Assembly (NCBI GenBank): GCA_035551995.1
Contig: DASZME010000072.1
Location: forward strand, 1 to 64,000
Direction: 5' to 3'
Length of the DNA: 64,000 nt
DNA from: RYN-428 sp035551995
Lineage (GTDB): Bacteria; Planctomycetota; Phycisphaerae; Tepidisphaerales; Tepidisphaeraceae
Part shown: piece by piece, positions 43,341 to 51,937 of the stretch
How positions within the stretch are numbered: the first letter of the stretch is position 1
How the letters are laid out: each line of letters begins with the position of its first letter
Notes under the pieces: generated by a model
Databases searched by the model: none
What the model saw: only the letters and a program-made list of their open reading frames with translations
Told to the model about the DNA's origin: nothing
Made by a program: the position numbers and the translations under genes

Positions 43341-43775
43341 ATGATGCGTGCCTGTGCAACCGTCATGGCGGCCGTTTTGCTGATCGCGGCAACGACCACC
43401 CTGGCCGACGAACCTCTCAAACCCGAGCAATTGAAAAAAGCATACGACGACGCCCTGGTTCAATTAAAAGCGACCCAGGATCGCAAGGCGGAACTGGCCA
43501 AGGAAAACGAGGCGCTGGGCGCCAAGGTGGAAGAGCTGAAAAAGCAGCTTGCCGTCTCGCAGGGGCAGATCGAATCGATGAAGCGCGAGATCGCGGACAA
43601 TGACGATCGCACGTTTATGCTCCGATCGTATCACGCCGCCTGGCAGCGATTCATTCGGCTGTATCCGGAGATCATGACACGGTGGAACCTGTATCTGGGC
43701 GACAGCGTTTTGAGCGGTCCGAAAGACACGACGGATTTTTTTAATCCGGACTGGGTGGCGCCGTTGGCGGGATGA
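43341..43775 (+). CDS. Exported coiled-coil protein of unknown function
   Basis: A 144-residue protein with a signal peptide (ACATVMAAVLLIAATTTLA). A heptad-rich coiled coil follows (about 33-90, AELAKENEALGAKVEELKKQ), then a short globular tail. Upstream GAAAGGAT is a plausible ribosome site for the ATG pair at 43341/43344. It is divergent from the zinc-ribbon membrane protein. Not recognised further. Confidence 0.68.
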   Translation: MMRACATVMAAVLLIAATTTLADEPLKPEQLKKAYDDALVQLKATQDRKAELAKENEALGAKVEELKKQLAVSQGQIESMKREIADNDDRTFMLRSYHAAWQRFIRLYPEIMTRWNLYLGDSVLSGPKDTTDFFNPDWVAPLAG

Positions 43776-44092
43776 CCGTCGGCGCCAATTGCTGGTTTGG
43801 CACCTCGTCATTCGAATCGCGGCAAGCGCTCCGCTTCGCCGCGCGATGTGATTGCGACGTTACCGGCGACGTGCAGCGCAGCAAGAGGACGAAAAAAAGA
43901 CGGGTTCAGGCGGAGGACCTGCGCATCGCAAGATTGCAGCGGTTCGCCGGTACGACGACCGCTACGATCCTTTCAGGGTCGAGGGAAAGATCGATTAACA
44001 GCCGGGGGTAGCGCTGCGCTCGACCCCCCGGCTAGTGGCAAACCATCCCTTCGGAATGGGGAAAAATGAACCCCATTCGATGGGACGTGATA
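43776..44092. other. Intergenic region between convergent genes
   Basis: About 317 bases with no credible gene. It holds two adjacent hairpins (44000-44033 and 44054-44078), which could reduce read-through between the convergent genes. The first 220 bases show nothing I can identify. Confidence 0.5.
44000..44033. repeat. GC-rich hairpin repeat
   Basis: AGCCGGGGGT at 44000-44009 pairs with ACCCCCCGGCT at 44023-44033 around GCGCTGCGCT, which can itself pair. A second hairpin follows (GAATGGGG 44054-44061 with CCCCATTC 44071-44078). Neither is followed by a T-run. They occupy the gap before the end of the deoxyhypusine-synthase-like gene. Confidence 0.65.
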
Positions 44093-45163
44093 TTAAGCCA
44101 TTGCCGCAGGCTGTTCGAGCAGCGCGCTCCATTTGCGCCCGACGCGATTCTTCCACGCGCCCTTGTGATAGGCATATCCCACGATCAGCGGCGTGGCAAG
44201 CGTGGCCTCGGCGAAGACCATTTGTTCGTACGCCGTATCGACTTTGCCCCAGCTTGAGGCTTCCTTCAGCGTGCTGCCGGACAGGGCGCCGTCGCGCGCG
44301 TCGGCGACGGTAATTTGAACGGCGTACTTGTGCATGGGCGCGTCGGCATCGGTTAAAATTTCAGCCGCGACGACGATGTCCTGCGCGAAATTTTTCGGCA
44401 CGCCGCCGCCGATCATGAAGACGCCGGTGTCTTTGCTCTTGAGCTTGAGCTGCGTCAATTCCAGAAAATCCTTTCCGCTGTCGAAACTGATCGCGGGCTG
44501 GCCTTCCTGATTCCGCTTATGTTGGTGGGCGACGATTCCGAACCCCGCCGAGCAGTCGCTAAACGCGGGAACGAAGATCGGGACGTCGCGCTTGTATGCT
44601 TCCCAGATCACGCTGTCGGGACATTTGGGCCCGCCGTTGCGTTCGAGATAGGTGCCGAATTCACGAATGAGTTCGCGCGAGCTGTAAGGGCGGGCTTCGA
44701 GGTCGTCGAAAATCTTCAGGGTGGCTTCATCGCACACGCGGAGTTCGACTTCATCGATAAACGTATCGTAAATGCGATCGATCATGAGTTCGCGAAGTTC
44801 GCCGTCGTACATGCCGCTCTTGAAGCGGTCGTCGGCGAGGTAATGCTTGAACCCAAGGGCTTCGAAGAAATCCTGATCGATCATGTTGGCGCCGGTCGAT
44901 ACGATTGCATCGACCATGTTATTGCGGATCATATCGACGAATACTTTTTTCAACCCCGCGCTAATGAGCGACCCGGCCAGGCAGAGAATAATTCCGCAAT
45001 CCTTGTCGGCCACCATGCGATGGTAGATGTCGGCGGCGCGATGCAAATCGCGCGCGGTGAACGCCATGTGTTCCATCGATTCGACCAGCGGCACGACATT
45101 GTGCCGGGTGATATCGATATGCTCGACGACGCGGGAAAGAAGTTCTTTTTTGCTGCTGCTCAT
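44093..45163 (-). CDS. Deoxyhypusine-synthase-like enzyme (probable polyamine metabolism)
   Basis: A 356-residue member of the deoxyhypusine synthase fold family. Key marks are CGIILCLAGSLISAGLKKVF, IVSTGANMIDQDFFEALG, NGGPKCPDSVIWEAYK, VFMIGGGVPKNFAQDI, and the catalytic-lysine motif EASSWGK (Lys307). Bacteria lack eIF5A, so bacterial homologues are thought to transfer an aminobutyl or related group between polyamines, as in homospermidine formation; the exact reaction here is unknown. The start at 45163 is fixed by a strong AAGGAGG Shine-Dalgarno sequence six bases upstream. It may be linked functionally to the polyamine-type transporter at 52155-56115. Confidence 0.85.
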   Translation of the reverse strand: MSSSKKELLSRVVEHIDITRHNVVPLVESMEHMAFTARDLHRAADIYHRMVADKDCGIILCLAGSLISAGLKKVFVDMIRNNMVDAIVSTGANMIDQDFFEALGFKHYLADDRFKSGMYDGELRELMIDRIYDTFIDEVELRVCDEATLKIFDDLEARPYSSRELIREFGTYLERNGGPKCPDSVIWEAYKRDVPIFVPAFSDCSAGFGIVAHQHKRNQEGQPAISFDSGKDFLELTQLKLKSKDTGVFMIGGGVPKNFAQDIVVAAEILTDADAPMHKYAVQITVADARDGALSGSTLKEASSWGKVDTAYEQMVFAEATLATPLIVGYAYHKGAWKNRVGRKWSALLEQPAAMA

Positions 45164-45552
45164 GGGGAGCCTCCTTCGGCTATAGACCGGCTTGGCGCCG
45201 GCGAGAAGTACCACGGGTTTCCATCAACGCACAAAGCCACCACGGCCTGCTACGGTGTGCCTCGTGGGGCACCCGCCATTGCGGACCGGGGTGGCTTTGA
45301 CGGCGGGATTATCTCACGGTTTTCGCGCGGGTCAAGAGAGAGTTGGACGATGCCGGAAAATTTTCGGAATTAATATTCCGGCAACAATCCGCCCATTTTT
45401 GAACCTCGCGTGACGGCGGGCGCCAAACTACCGTTTACTGTCGATCCCGAGAGGTCCGGGACACGACGGCGTACTCGATCCGCCGCCTCAACTCGGACAA
45501 ACTTTCATATTGTTTGCCGACGTTGCGATTCGTACGATACCCCTTAAACGCC
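45164..45552. other. Divergent intergenic region
   Basis: About 390 bases without a gene, between the deoxyhypusine-synthase-like gene and the uracil-DNA glycosylase gene. Contains the inverted repeat at 45232-45299. No convincing promoter hexamers were seen for either gene. Confidence 0.45.
45232..45299. repeat. Imperfect inverted repeat flanking a smaller hairpin
   Basis: CAAAGCCACC... at 45232-45249 is mirrored by ...GGTGGCTTTG at about 45282-45299, with a few mismatches, around an inner GTGCC...GGCAC hairpin. It lies 70 bases upstream of the deoxyhypusine-synthase-like gene. No T-run follows. Confidence 0.5.
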
Positions 45553-46440
45553 ATGGATCACGCGACAAAAAACCGTCTGAGACTTTTATTGAAAAGCGAG
45601 CGCGCGATGGGCCTGGAGACCGTCGGCCCTGCCGACTGGAGTGAATTGTCCATCGCCAGGCCGCCCGCCCGGCCCGAGCCGGTAACCCGCGCGACGGCCG
45701 CGTCGCCGTTGACGCCGCACCAAACGACGCCGACCCAACCCGCGCCGGTCCAGGCCGTCGCGGCGCCGGCGATAGCGCCGTCGCCTCCGGCATCCGAACC
45801 GTTTCTGTCGCCGATCCTTTCGATTGAGGATCGCCGTCTGCGACTTTTCGCCATGGACGACGGCGAAGTCCGTGGGTGTACGAAATGCGGGCTATGTCAT
45901 TCGCGAACCCATACCGTGTTCGGCGAAGGCGCCGTCGATGCCCGCCTGATGTTTATCGGCGAAGGTCCAGGCCACACGGAAGATCAGACCGGCCGACCGT
46001 TCGTCGGCCCGGCCGGCATGCTTTTGGATCGAATGATCGGCGCCATGGGATTGCGGCGGGAACAGGCTTATATCGCCAACGTGGTGAAGTGCCGGGCGCA
46101 TCTTCCCGGGCCGCCGGCCAAGGATCGCGCGCCCGCCCCCGAAGAAGTGGCGGCGTGTTCGCCGTACCTGGAAAGACAAGTTGAAATCATCCGTCCGGAG
46201 GTGATCGTGACGCTCGGCGTTCCCGCGTCACAGTTCGTGCTGTCGACCCGGCTTTCGATGAGCCGCCTGCGCGGCAACTGGCATACATGGCATGGTGTCG
46301 CGGTGATGCCGACGTGGCATCCGTCGTACCTCTTGCGCTGCGAAAAAGAGGGAAACCTCGAACCCAAACGCCAGGCGTGGAGCGATCTGCAAAAAGTGAT
46401 GGCTCATCTTGGACTCATCCCGCCCAAGAAGAGCGCCTGA
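45553..46440 (+). CDS. Family-4 uracil-DNA glycosylase (iron-sulfur type)
   Basis: A 295-residue DNA-repair enzyme that removes uracil from DNA. Iron-sulfur ligands fit family 4: Cys109-x2-Cys112 (GCTKCGLC), Cys180 (NVVKCR) and Cys202 (AACSPYL). Catalytic motif A is GEGPG (136-140) and motif B is HPSYLL. Residues 35-95 form a Pro/Ala-rich linker absent from minimal family members; residues 1-30 resemble the N-terminal segment of the phage-polymerase-related subset. The ATG at 45553 is preferred over an upstream one at 45514. Confidence 0.88.
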   Translation: MDHATKNRLRLLLKSERAMGLETVGPADWSELSIARPPARPEPVTRATAASPLTPHQTTPTQPAPVQAVAAPAIAPSPPASEPFLSPILSIEDRRLRLFAMDDGEVRGCTKCGLCHSRTHTVFGEGAVDARLMFIGEGPGHTEDQTGRPFVGPAGMLLDRMIGAMGLRREQAYIANVVKCRAHLPGPPAKDRAPAPEEVAACSPYLERQVEIIRPEVIVTLGVPASQFVLSTRLSMSRLRGNWHTWHGVAVMPTWHPSYLLRCEKEGNLEPKRQAWSDLQKVMAHLGLIPPKKSA

Positions 46441-46663
46441 GACTGCGTTCAAGAAACAAAATGCTTGAAAAGGCCTTGTTTTCAGCGGGAATTTCACAAA
46501 AGCTGTCGCATAAAAATTTAGTCTTTGCCACCGAAGCCGTTCGCGGATAGAGTCCGCTTCTTCGATTCAAACCCGTCGTCATTTTGTTTGGTCGCCGGTC
46601 AAGTGTAACTACGAACGATTCATTCGCCGAACCAGGCCTCGCGGCTTGGTGAAAAGACAGGTC

Positions 46664-48022
46664 ATGACAACGACTCATACGCAGCCGATGCGACAGGCGG
46701 TTCGTCGCGCTCACGACGGCGCCGGGCTTGAGCCGGCCATCTGGCATCAGATTCTCAATCAGGTTCGCGTTCAACATCCGGCGCTTCATCGCGTCTGGTT
46801 TGATGAGATGGCGCCGCGCCAACTCACCAACGGCGTGATTCAGGTGACGGTCGATACGCCGGCCCAGCTCAATTTCTGCCAGGGCCAATGCCAGCAGCCA
46901 TTCACGTCCGCCGCCCAGCAGACGACCGGCCGGCTCGTGTCCGTCAGCTTTCATTGCAACAACCTTCCGCGCGGCGGGGTGTTCAACGAGGGCGAGCAGC
47001 CGCTGCCGCTGAATCCGGATTATGTTTTCGATAATTTCGTCACGGGTCCCTGCAACCGGCTTCCGCATGCAGCGTCGCTGGCCGTCTCCGAAAAGCCGGG
47101 CCAGGCCGGATACAACCCGCTGTTTATCCACGGCGGGGTTGGCCTGGGCAAAACGCATCTTTTGCAGGCGGTTTGCCAGACTGTCCTGGCGAGAGCCGCC
47201 GATTCGCGCATTCTATTCCTGTCGTGCGACGCCTTCATAAACCAGTTCATTCTGGGCGTCGAAAACGGGGACATGCAGAATTTTCGCAATCGATATCGCC
47301 ATGTCGATTTGCTTGTGATCGACGACATTCACTTCCTGGCCGGGCGCGATCGAACGCAGGAGGAATTTTTTCACACGTTCAATACGCTCTATCAGCAGCA
47401 CAAGCAGATCATCCTGTCGGCGGACTGCCCGCCGAGCGAAATTCCGGAATTGGAAGAACGGCTGGTGAGCCGATTCAACTGGGGCCTGGTCGCGCGCGTG
47501 GAAAAGCCGTGCTATGAAACACGGGTGGCCATTCTGCAAAAGAAGGCGCGCATGCGGGGCCTGACGCTGCCCGACGACGTCGTGTGCTATGTCGCGGCAA
47601 AGGTTGAAAACAACACGCGCGAGCTCGAGGGCGCCGTCACCAAGATTCAGGGAATGGCGCAGTTGCAGAATGGCCTCATCGACCTTGAGCTTGCCAAGGC
47701 CGCATTGGGCGAAACAGCGACCGCCGAGCAACGGCAGATCACCATCCAGCAGATATTCGAATCCGTCACGCAATATTACAACGTGAAGATGAGCGATCTT
47801 CAGAGCAAGAAACGCCACAAAAGCATCGCATTTCCCCGGCAGGTCTGCATGTTTCTCGCCCGTCGTCACACGCGTTACAGCCTGGAAGAGATCGGCGGGT
47901 ACTTCGGCGGCCGCGATCACACCACGGTGATGCACGCGGTTCGCACGGTCGATGCCGACACCAAGAGCGATAAGCAGATCGCCGAGCAACTGGCGCACCT
48001 GGAAGCCCAGTTAAAACCGTAA
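46664..48022 (+). CDS. dnaA: Chromosomal replication initiator protein DnaA
   Basis: A protein of about 452 residues. A DnaA N-terminal domain (about 20-90) is followed by the AAA+ core: Walker A HGGVGLGKTHLLQA, Walker B LLVIDDIHFL, sensor regions through RLVSRFNWGL. The C-terminal DNA-binding domain has the signature RHTRYSLEEIGGYFGGRDHT, then VMHAVRTV. It initiates replication at oriC by binding DnaA boxes. The start is uncertain: an ATG at 46664 is used; the frame opens at 46646. The gene is not followed by dnaN, and no DnaA-box cluster was seen nearby. Confidence 0.93.
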   Translation: MTTTHTQPMRQAVRRAHDGAGLEPAIWHQILNQVRVQHPALHRVWFDEMAPRQLTNGVIQVTVDTPAQLNFCQGQCQQPFTSAAQQTTGRLVSVSFHCNNLPRGGVFNEGEQPLPLNPDYVFDNFVTGPCNRLPHAASLAVSEKPGQAGYNPLFIHGGVGLGKTHLLQAVCQTVLARAADSRILFLSCDAFINQFILGVENGDMQNFRNRYRHVDLLVIDDIHFLAGRDRTQEEFFHTFNTLYQQHKQIILSADCPPSEIPELEERLVSRFNWGLVARVEKPCYETRVAILQKKARMRGLTLPDDVVCYVAAKVENNTRELEGAVTKIQGMAQLQNGLIDLELAKAALGETATAEQRQITIQQIFESVTQYYNVKMSDLQSKKRHKSIAFPRQVCMFLARRHTRYSLEEIGGYFGGRDHTTVMHAVRTVDADTKSDKQIAEQLAHLEAQLKP

Positions 48023-48048
48023 GCGCATCGCGACGGCGACGAGTCGGC

Positions 48049-48086
48049 GTCGCGAAACACGCCCCGCAAGCGGGGCCGCTAAACGC
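48049..48086 (+). repeat. Dispersed palindromic repeat, copy 3
   Basis: GTCGCGAAACAC followed by the core with palindrome CCCCGCAAGCGGGG and CCGCTAAACGC (48061-48086). The core is identical to those at 4181 and 54948. The conserved downstream tail is missing here. Located just after dnaA. Confidence 0.8.
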
Positions 48087-48271
48087 AAAAACGAATCGCG
48101 CACGGTTATTTAGGTCGCTTTGGGCGCGTTTTTGATATAATTGCTCCAAACGTCCGCATCAATTCTTCGATCGGCCTTTTCGGAAAACATCTCTCGGCCG
48201 GCCGCGATGCGGGCTTTGGATAACGTGACACGTCGCTTGGTCAGTAGTGGTTTCGTACCGGGAGGCACATC

Positions 48272-48766
48272 ATGCTCTTGACCGAGGTTCGCATCCATTT
48301 GTGTTCTCATCGCGGAAGCCGTCTCAAGGCGTTTTGCGCGTTGACCTTCGACGGCGCACTGGTCATACGCGACGTCAAACTCATCGAGCGAAACGATGGG
48401 GTTTTTCTGGCCATGCCGTCGCGCAAAATAACGGATCACTGCCCCAATTGCCGGGAGAAAAATCACCTCCGCGCCCGATTTTGCAATAACTGCGGCGTGC
48501 GTCTGAAGGAAGATCGTTATCGGAACTGCCGCACCGGCGACGGCATCGGCCGGGTGAAGCTGCATGCCGACATCGCGCACCCGACCAACGCCGAGAGCCG
48601 GGCACAAATCGAGCGGCGCGTGCGCGAAGCGTATGAATTGGAAATCGAACGAAGCCGCCAACCGGGTTATGTGGCGGCAAACCTTGACGGCGAGGACTTC
48701 GATTTATATGATCACGACCCAATGCACGCGGCGTCCTCCGGGTCCGTCCATCTAAATATGGCGTAA
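48272..48766 (+). CDS. SpoVG-family protein with an inserted zinc ribbon
   Basis: A 164-residue protein. Residues 4-51 match the first half of SpoVG (EVRIHL, RLKAFCALTFDGALVIRDVK, GVFLAMPSRK). Residues 98-125 match the second half (HADIAHPTNAESRAQIERRV, then EAYE). Between them is a zinc ribbon with Cys57-x2-Cys60 and Cys71-x2-Cys74 (CPNCREKN...FCNNCG). SpoVG proteins bind DNA/RNA and regulate division and virulence genes in other bacteria. A strong GGGAGG ribosome site six bases before the ATG fixes the start. The insertion is unusual; the tail (125-164) is acidic. Confidence 0.85.
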   Translation: MLLTEVRIHLCSHRGSRLKAFCALTFDGALVIRDVKLIERNDGVFLAMPSRKITDHCPNCREKNHLRARFCNNCGVRLKEDRYRNCRTGDGIGRVKLHADIAHPTNAESRAQIERRVREAYELEIERSRQPGYVAANLDGEDFDLYDHDPMHAASSGSVHLNMA

Positions 48767-49098
48767 ACGGATCGCGATGTGCGATATAGATACTAAGTAT
48801 GACGCTATCCCTTCCATCCTCTCCGCGTACGTTGGTCGTACGATAGGCCGGCGCATCAGGAGATCAGGCATCCAATCGGCCGCGATTGAATTAGCCGACT
48901 CCCACCCGCGACCGGCCTGACCACTCGGACCGCCTACCGGCGGATTCTTGCCGGCCGGTCTTATGCTCTTTCTGACCCACAATTTACAGGTTTTTATTGA
49001 AGCGCCGCCCTGATGGCGGTAAAGTGTCGCCTTCGCCGGTCGCTTGTCCATGCTTTGCGGGAATGAAAATCGTTCCCGGAACCAAACCCGAGAAAACT
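48767..49098. other. Intergenic region and ilvB leader
   Basis: About 330 bases without a recognised gene. Holds the hairpin at 48910-48960 and a smaller CGCCGCC...GGCGG pair near 49001-49018. No T-box consensus was identified. Confidence 0.45.
48910..48960 (+). promoter_or_regulatory. Possible leader hairpin upstream of ilvB
   Basis: GACCGGCC (48910-48917) pairs with GGCCGGTC (48953-48960) around an inner CCGCC/GGCGG stem. It lies about 140 bases before the acetolactate synthase start and is followed by a pyrimidine-rich stretch. It could be an attenuator-like element; no leader peptide was found. Confidence 0.3.
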
Positions 49099-50856
49099 AT
49101 GTCAATCCTCGAATCCGATATGCAACAGAAGTTGAGCCCCGCCACCCCCGCAAAGCCCCGCTACAAAGGAAAGAGCGGCGCCCAAATTTTCCACGAAATG
49201 CTCATTCAACAGCACAAAGTGGACACCATGTTCGGCTACCCCGGCGGCGCCATTCTTCCGGTTTTCGATCAACTGTACAAAACACCGGCCAAGTTCATTC
49301 TTAACCGCCACGAACAAGGCTCCGGACACTGCGCCGACGGCTACGCCCGCGTGACCGGCCGGCCAGGGATCTGCGTGGTCACCAGCGGACCCGCCGCCAC
49401 CAATTGCGTCACGCCGCTGGCGACCGCGCAGATGGATTCGGTGCCGATTATTGTTTTCAGCGGTCAGGTCGCGACAAAGGTGATCGGCAACGACGCCTTT
49501 CAGGAAGCCGACGTCACCGGCATCACCCGGCCATGCACCAAGTGGAACTACCTGGTGAAGGATATTCGGGAATTGCCGCGGGTCATTAATGAGGCCTTCC
49601 TGATCGCCACCAGCGGCCGACCGGGGCCGGTGCTGGTCGATCTGCCCAAAGACGTGACCGCCGGCATCTGTACCGAGGAAGTCGACGACACGCCTCGCCC
49701 CCACATTCTCAGCAAGCGCAAGCACGCGATCACTCACCCCGAGCACGAAAAGCAGGCGATGGACGCCGCCGAGATGATCAATCGCGCCGAACGTCCGGTG
49801 CTTTACGTCGGCGGCGGCGCGATCATCTCCAATGCGTCGGAACTGGTTCGCAAAGTTTCCAACAAGGCCAATATTCCCTGCACCACTACGCTCCTGGGCC
49901 TTGGCGCCTATGACGAGCACGATCCCAAGGCCCTCTACATGCTCGGCATGCACGGCAGCGCGTTCGCCAACTATGCCGTGCAGGAATGCGACTGCCTGAT
50001 CGCCGTCGGCGCCCGTTTTGACGATCGCGTCACCGGCAACCTCGCCACCTTCGCCCCGCACGCCAAGATCATCCATCTGGACATCGATCCCAGTTCCATC
50101 AGCAAGACGGTGGACGTGGATTGCGTCGTCAGCGGCGACGCCCGCGTGAGCCTCGAACTGATGCTGCCGCACCTGGAGCACCGCGATCGCAAGGAATGGT
50201 TTTCAAAGATTCAGGCGTGGAAAAAACGGTATCCGTTCAAATATTTCGACGACACGGATCTCACCAAGCCGCAGTACGTGATCGAAGAACTGCACCGCCA
50301 GACCAACGGCGAAGCGATCATCACCACCGGCGTGGGCCAGCACCAGATGTGGGCCGCCCAGTTTTACCGCTGGCGTTACGCGCGCCAAATGATCACCAGC
50401 GGCGGTCTTGGCACGATGGGTTACGGCATGCCCGCCGCGATGGGCGCCGCCCTTGGCGCGCCGGGAAAAATCGTCATCGACATCGACGGCGACGCCAGCT
50501 TCCTCATGACCATGTTCGAGTTGCCGACGATCGCCGAATACAACATCCCCGTGAAAGTCGCCATCCTGAACAACGATTTCCAGGGGATGATCAAGCAGTG
50601 GCAGGACCTGTTCTACGACCGTCGCTACGCCTACGCGAAGATGAAGAACCCCAATTTCGCGGCGCTGGCCGAAGCGTGCGGAATCAAGGGCATGTGCTGC
50701 AAGCGCAAGGAAGACGTGGCGAAAACGGTCGAGGAGATGTTGAGCCATAACGGCCCGGTGATCGTCGATTTCCGCGTTGAGCCCAACGAGCATGTCTATC
50801 CGATGGTCCCCAGCGGCAAGGGCCTGCACGAAATGGAACTCGGAACGCTGGCCTGA
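49099..50856 (+). CDS. ilvB: Acetolactate synthase, large (catalytic) subunit
   Basis: A 585-residue ThDP enzyme for the first common step of branched-chain amino acid synthesis. Catalytic Glu lies in LNRHEQGSGHCADGYAR. Other marks are FGYPGGAILPVFDQLY, GNDAFQEADVTGITRPCTKW, VLVDLPKDVT, the ThDP motif IDGDASFLMT and NNDFQGMIKQWQDLFY. ATG at 49099 (MSILESDM) is the preferred start; an earlier ATG at 48997 is open. No small regulatory subunit (ilvN) gene lies next to it, unlike the usual ilvBN arrangement. Confidence 0.93.
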   Translation: MSILESDMQQKLSPATPAKPRYKGKSGAQIFHEMLIQQHKVDTMFGYPGGAILPVFDQLYKTPAKFILNRHEQGSGHCADGYARVTGRPGICVVTSGPAATNCVTPLATAQMDSVPIIVFSGQVATKVIGNDAFQEADVTGITRPCTKWNYLVKDIRELPRVINEAFLIATSGRPGPVLVDLPKDVTAGICTEEVDDTPRPHILSKRKHAITHPEHEKQAMDAAEMINRAERPVLYVGGGAIISNASELVRKVSNKANIPCTTTLLGLGAYDEHDPKALYMLGMHGSAFANYAVQECDCLIAVGARFDDRVTGNLATFAPHAKIIHLDIDPSSISKTVDVDCVVSGDARVSLELMLPHLEHRDRKEWFSKIQAWKKRYPFKYFDDTDLTKPQYVIEELHRQTNGEAIITTGVGQHQMWAAQFYRWRYARQMITSGGLGTMGYGMPAAMGAALGAPGKIVIDIDGDASFLMTMFELPTIAEYNIPVKVAILNNDFQGMIKQWQDLFYDRRYAYAKMKNPNFAALAEACGIKGMCCKRKEDVAKTVEEMLSHNGPVIVDFRVEPNEHVYPMVPSGKGLHEMELGTLA

Positions 50857-50871
50857 CGGCGGGTTGATCAA

Positions 50872-50936
50872 GAGCATTTCTCATGGTGGCGGAGCGAGTT
50901 TCGATCGAGAAACGCGCCCCGTGCGGGAAATGCCTA
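50872..50936 (-). repeat. Dispersed palindromic repeat, degenerate copy
   Basis: Plus-strand GAGCATTTCTCATG at 50874 is identical to 14 bases at 10019, followed by a diverged GC palindrome ending GCGCCCCGTGCGGG. It falls in the gap after ilvB. Confidence 0.45.
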
Positions 50937-50939
50937 ATT

Positions 50940-51018
50940 AACCACGGATTGCACTGATTTCCCTGATCAATCGCGAGAACTTGCTTTCCCGTCCGCGTAA
51001 TCCACGTAATCCGTGGTT
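50940..51018. repeat. Inverted repeat with AACCACGGATT ends
   Basis: AACCACGGATT at 50940-50950 is mirrored exactly by AATCCGTGGTT at 51008-51018, and the arms extend to 20 bases with about 16 matches. Internal ACGGATT/ACTGATT units repeat. It lies between the convergent ilvB and M50-like genes. Confidence 0.55.
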
Positions 51019-51106
51019 CAGCTTTTTGGTTGCGGCGGGAGGCCGCGCTGGGAAATCCGCGGTGAAGAGTTATCCGGAGACGAAGAATTTCCCGGCCGCT
51101 GTGCCC

Positions 51107-51937
51107 TCAGCATTTTCCCACGGCACAGAGAAAAAACATCGCGATCGCCAAACCGACGTTGCAAAAAACGACGAACAATCCCGCCGCGTAAAAAACCGTG
51201 CATCCGCTCACCAGTCGATCGCACGCCCATGCAAGATACGGTGCATCGGCCCAAAGCGTCAGGAGGTTGAGCGCCAGCGAGAATAAAATCAGCCAGGCGA
51301 ATCCCCTGCCCGCCCCGTCGATGTCGGATCGGCTGAGGGTGATATGGCTGCCGATGCAAAAAACGAGATAGCCAAAAAGCCAGAAGCGCCAGTTTGAAAC
51401 CCACGCCGATTGAAAAATCGACGTCAGCAGCCGCCAGGCCGTTTCCATCACCCGCGGAAAAACAGCCGCGAGCGTTGATCGGTCGGCCATGTCGGCGCCG
51501 ACGACCAAAGGCGCCGGCAACTCCAGAAGATACCGCGACAGCAGAAATACGATAGCTGTTCCAAACCAGATCGGCCCCGTACCGATGAAGAAGTTCCCGA
51601 TCTTTTGGTAGGCGCTTTTGGGATTGTAAGCGTGATCGACGGACCCGAGCGTTCCGTCGGCCTGTGGAGAGAACAGCCGCATCCGTACGATCTTGTGCCG
51701 GAAGAGGAGACAGAAAAATGCGTGGCCAAGTTCATGCACCATCACGCCCGGCGCCGTGAAGTATGTATAGACGTCGAGCCCCATCAGCCGGGCCGCGCGG
51801 GCCCGGACGTAGCGCGACAGGTAGTGCAGGACGATCGCCAGAAAAAGAAGCGGCCCAAGCACCAGTAAAAGCTGCATGGCGGTTCGAGCGGCGCTCTGAA
51901 CGAGGTAGCGAAGAATAACGGCAAGGGCGCCATTCAT
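51107..51937 (-). CDS. M50-like membrane metallopeptidase family protein
   Basis: A 276-residue integral membrane protein with a zinc-protease motif HELGH (68-72) in VMVHELGHAFFCLLFRHK. Hydrophobic helices lie at about 20-40, 60-80, 110-135, 165-195, 205-225 and 245-270. A second metal ligand (D/N-xxPxG type) was not clearly found, so peptidase activity is plausible but unproven. The start at 51937 is chosen because the upstream extension is not hydrophobic or family-like. It is divergent from the potC-like gene. Confidence 0.7.
   Translation of the reverse strand: MNGALAVILRYLVQSAARTAMQLLLVLGPLLFLAIVLHYLSRYVRARAARLMGLDVYTYFTAPGVMVHELGHAFFCLLFRHKIVRMRLFSPQADGTLGSVDHAYNPKSAYQKIGNFFIGTGPIWFGTAIVFLLSRYLLELPAPLVVGADMADRSTLAAVFPRVMETAWRLLTSIFQSAWVSNWRFWLFGYLVFCIGSHITLSRSDIDGAGRGFAWLILFSLALNLLTLWADAPYLAWACDRLVSGCTVFYAAGLFVVFCNVGLAIAMFFLCAVGKC

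Noticed and set aside
43772..44313. Short overlapping plus-strand frames after the coiled-coil gene
   Set aside because: Arg-rich, no ribosome site, and they run through hairpin repeats and the antisense of a real gene.
46441..46663. Possible replication origin upstream of dnaA
   Set aside because: Only a weak TTTCACAAA resembles a DnaA box; no cluster, no AT-rich unwinding element and no dnaN nearby.
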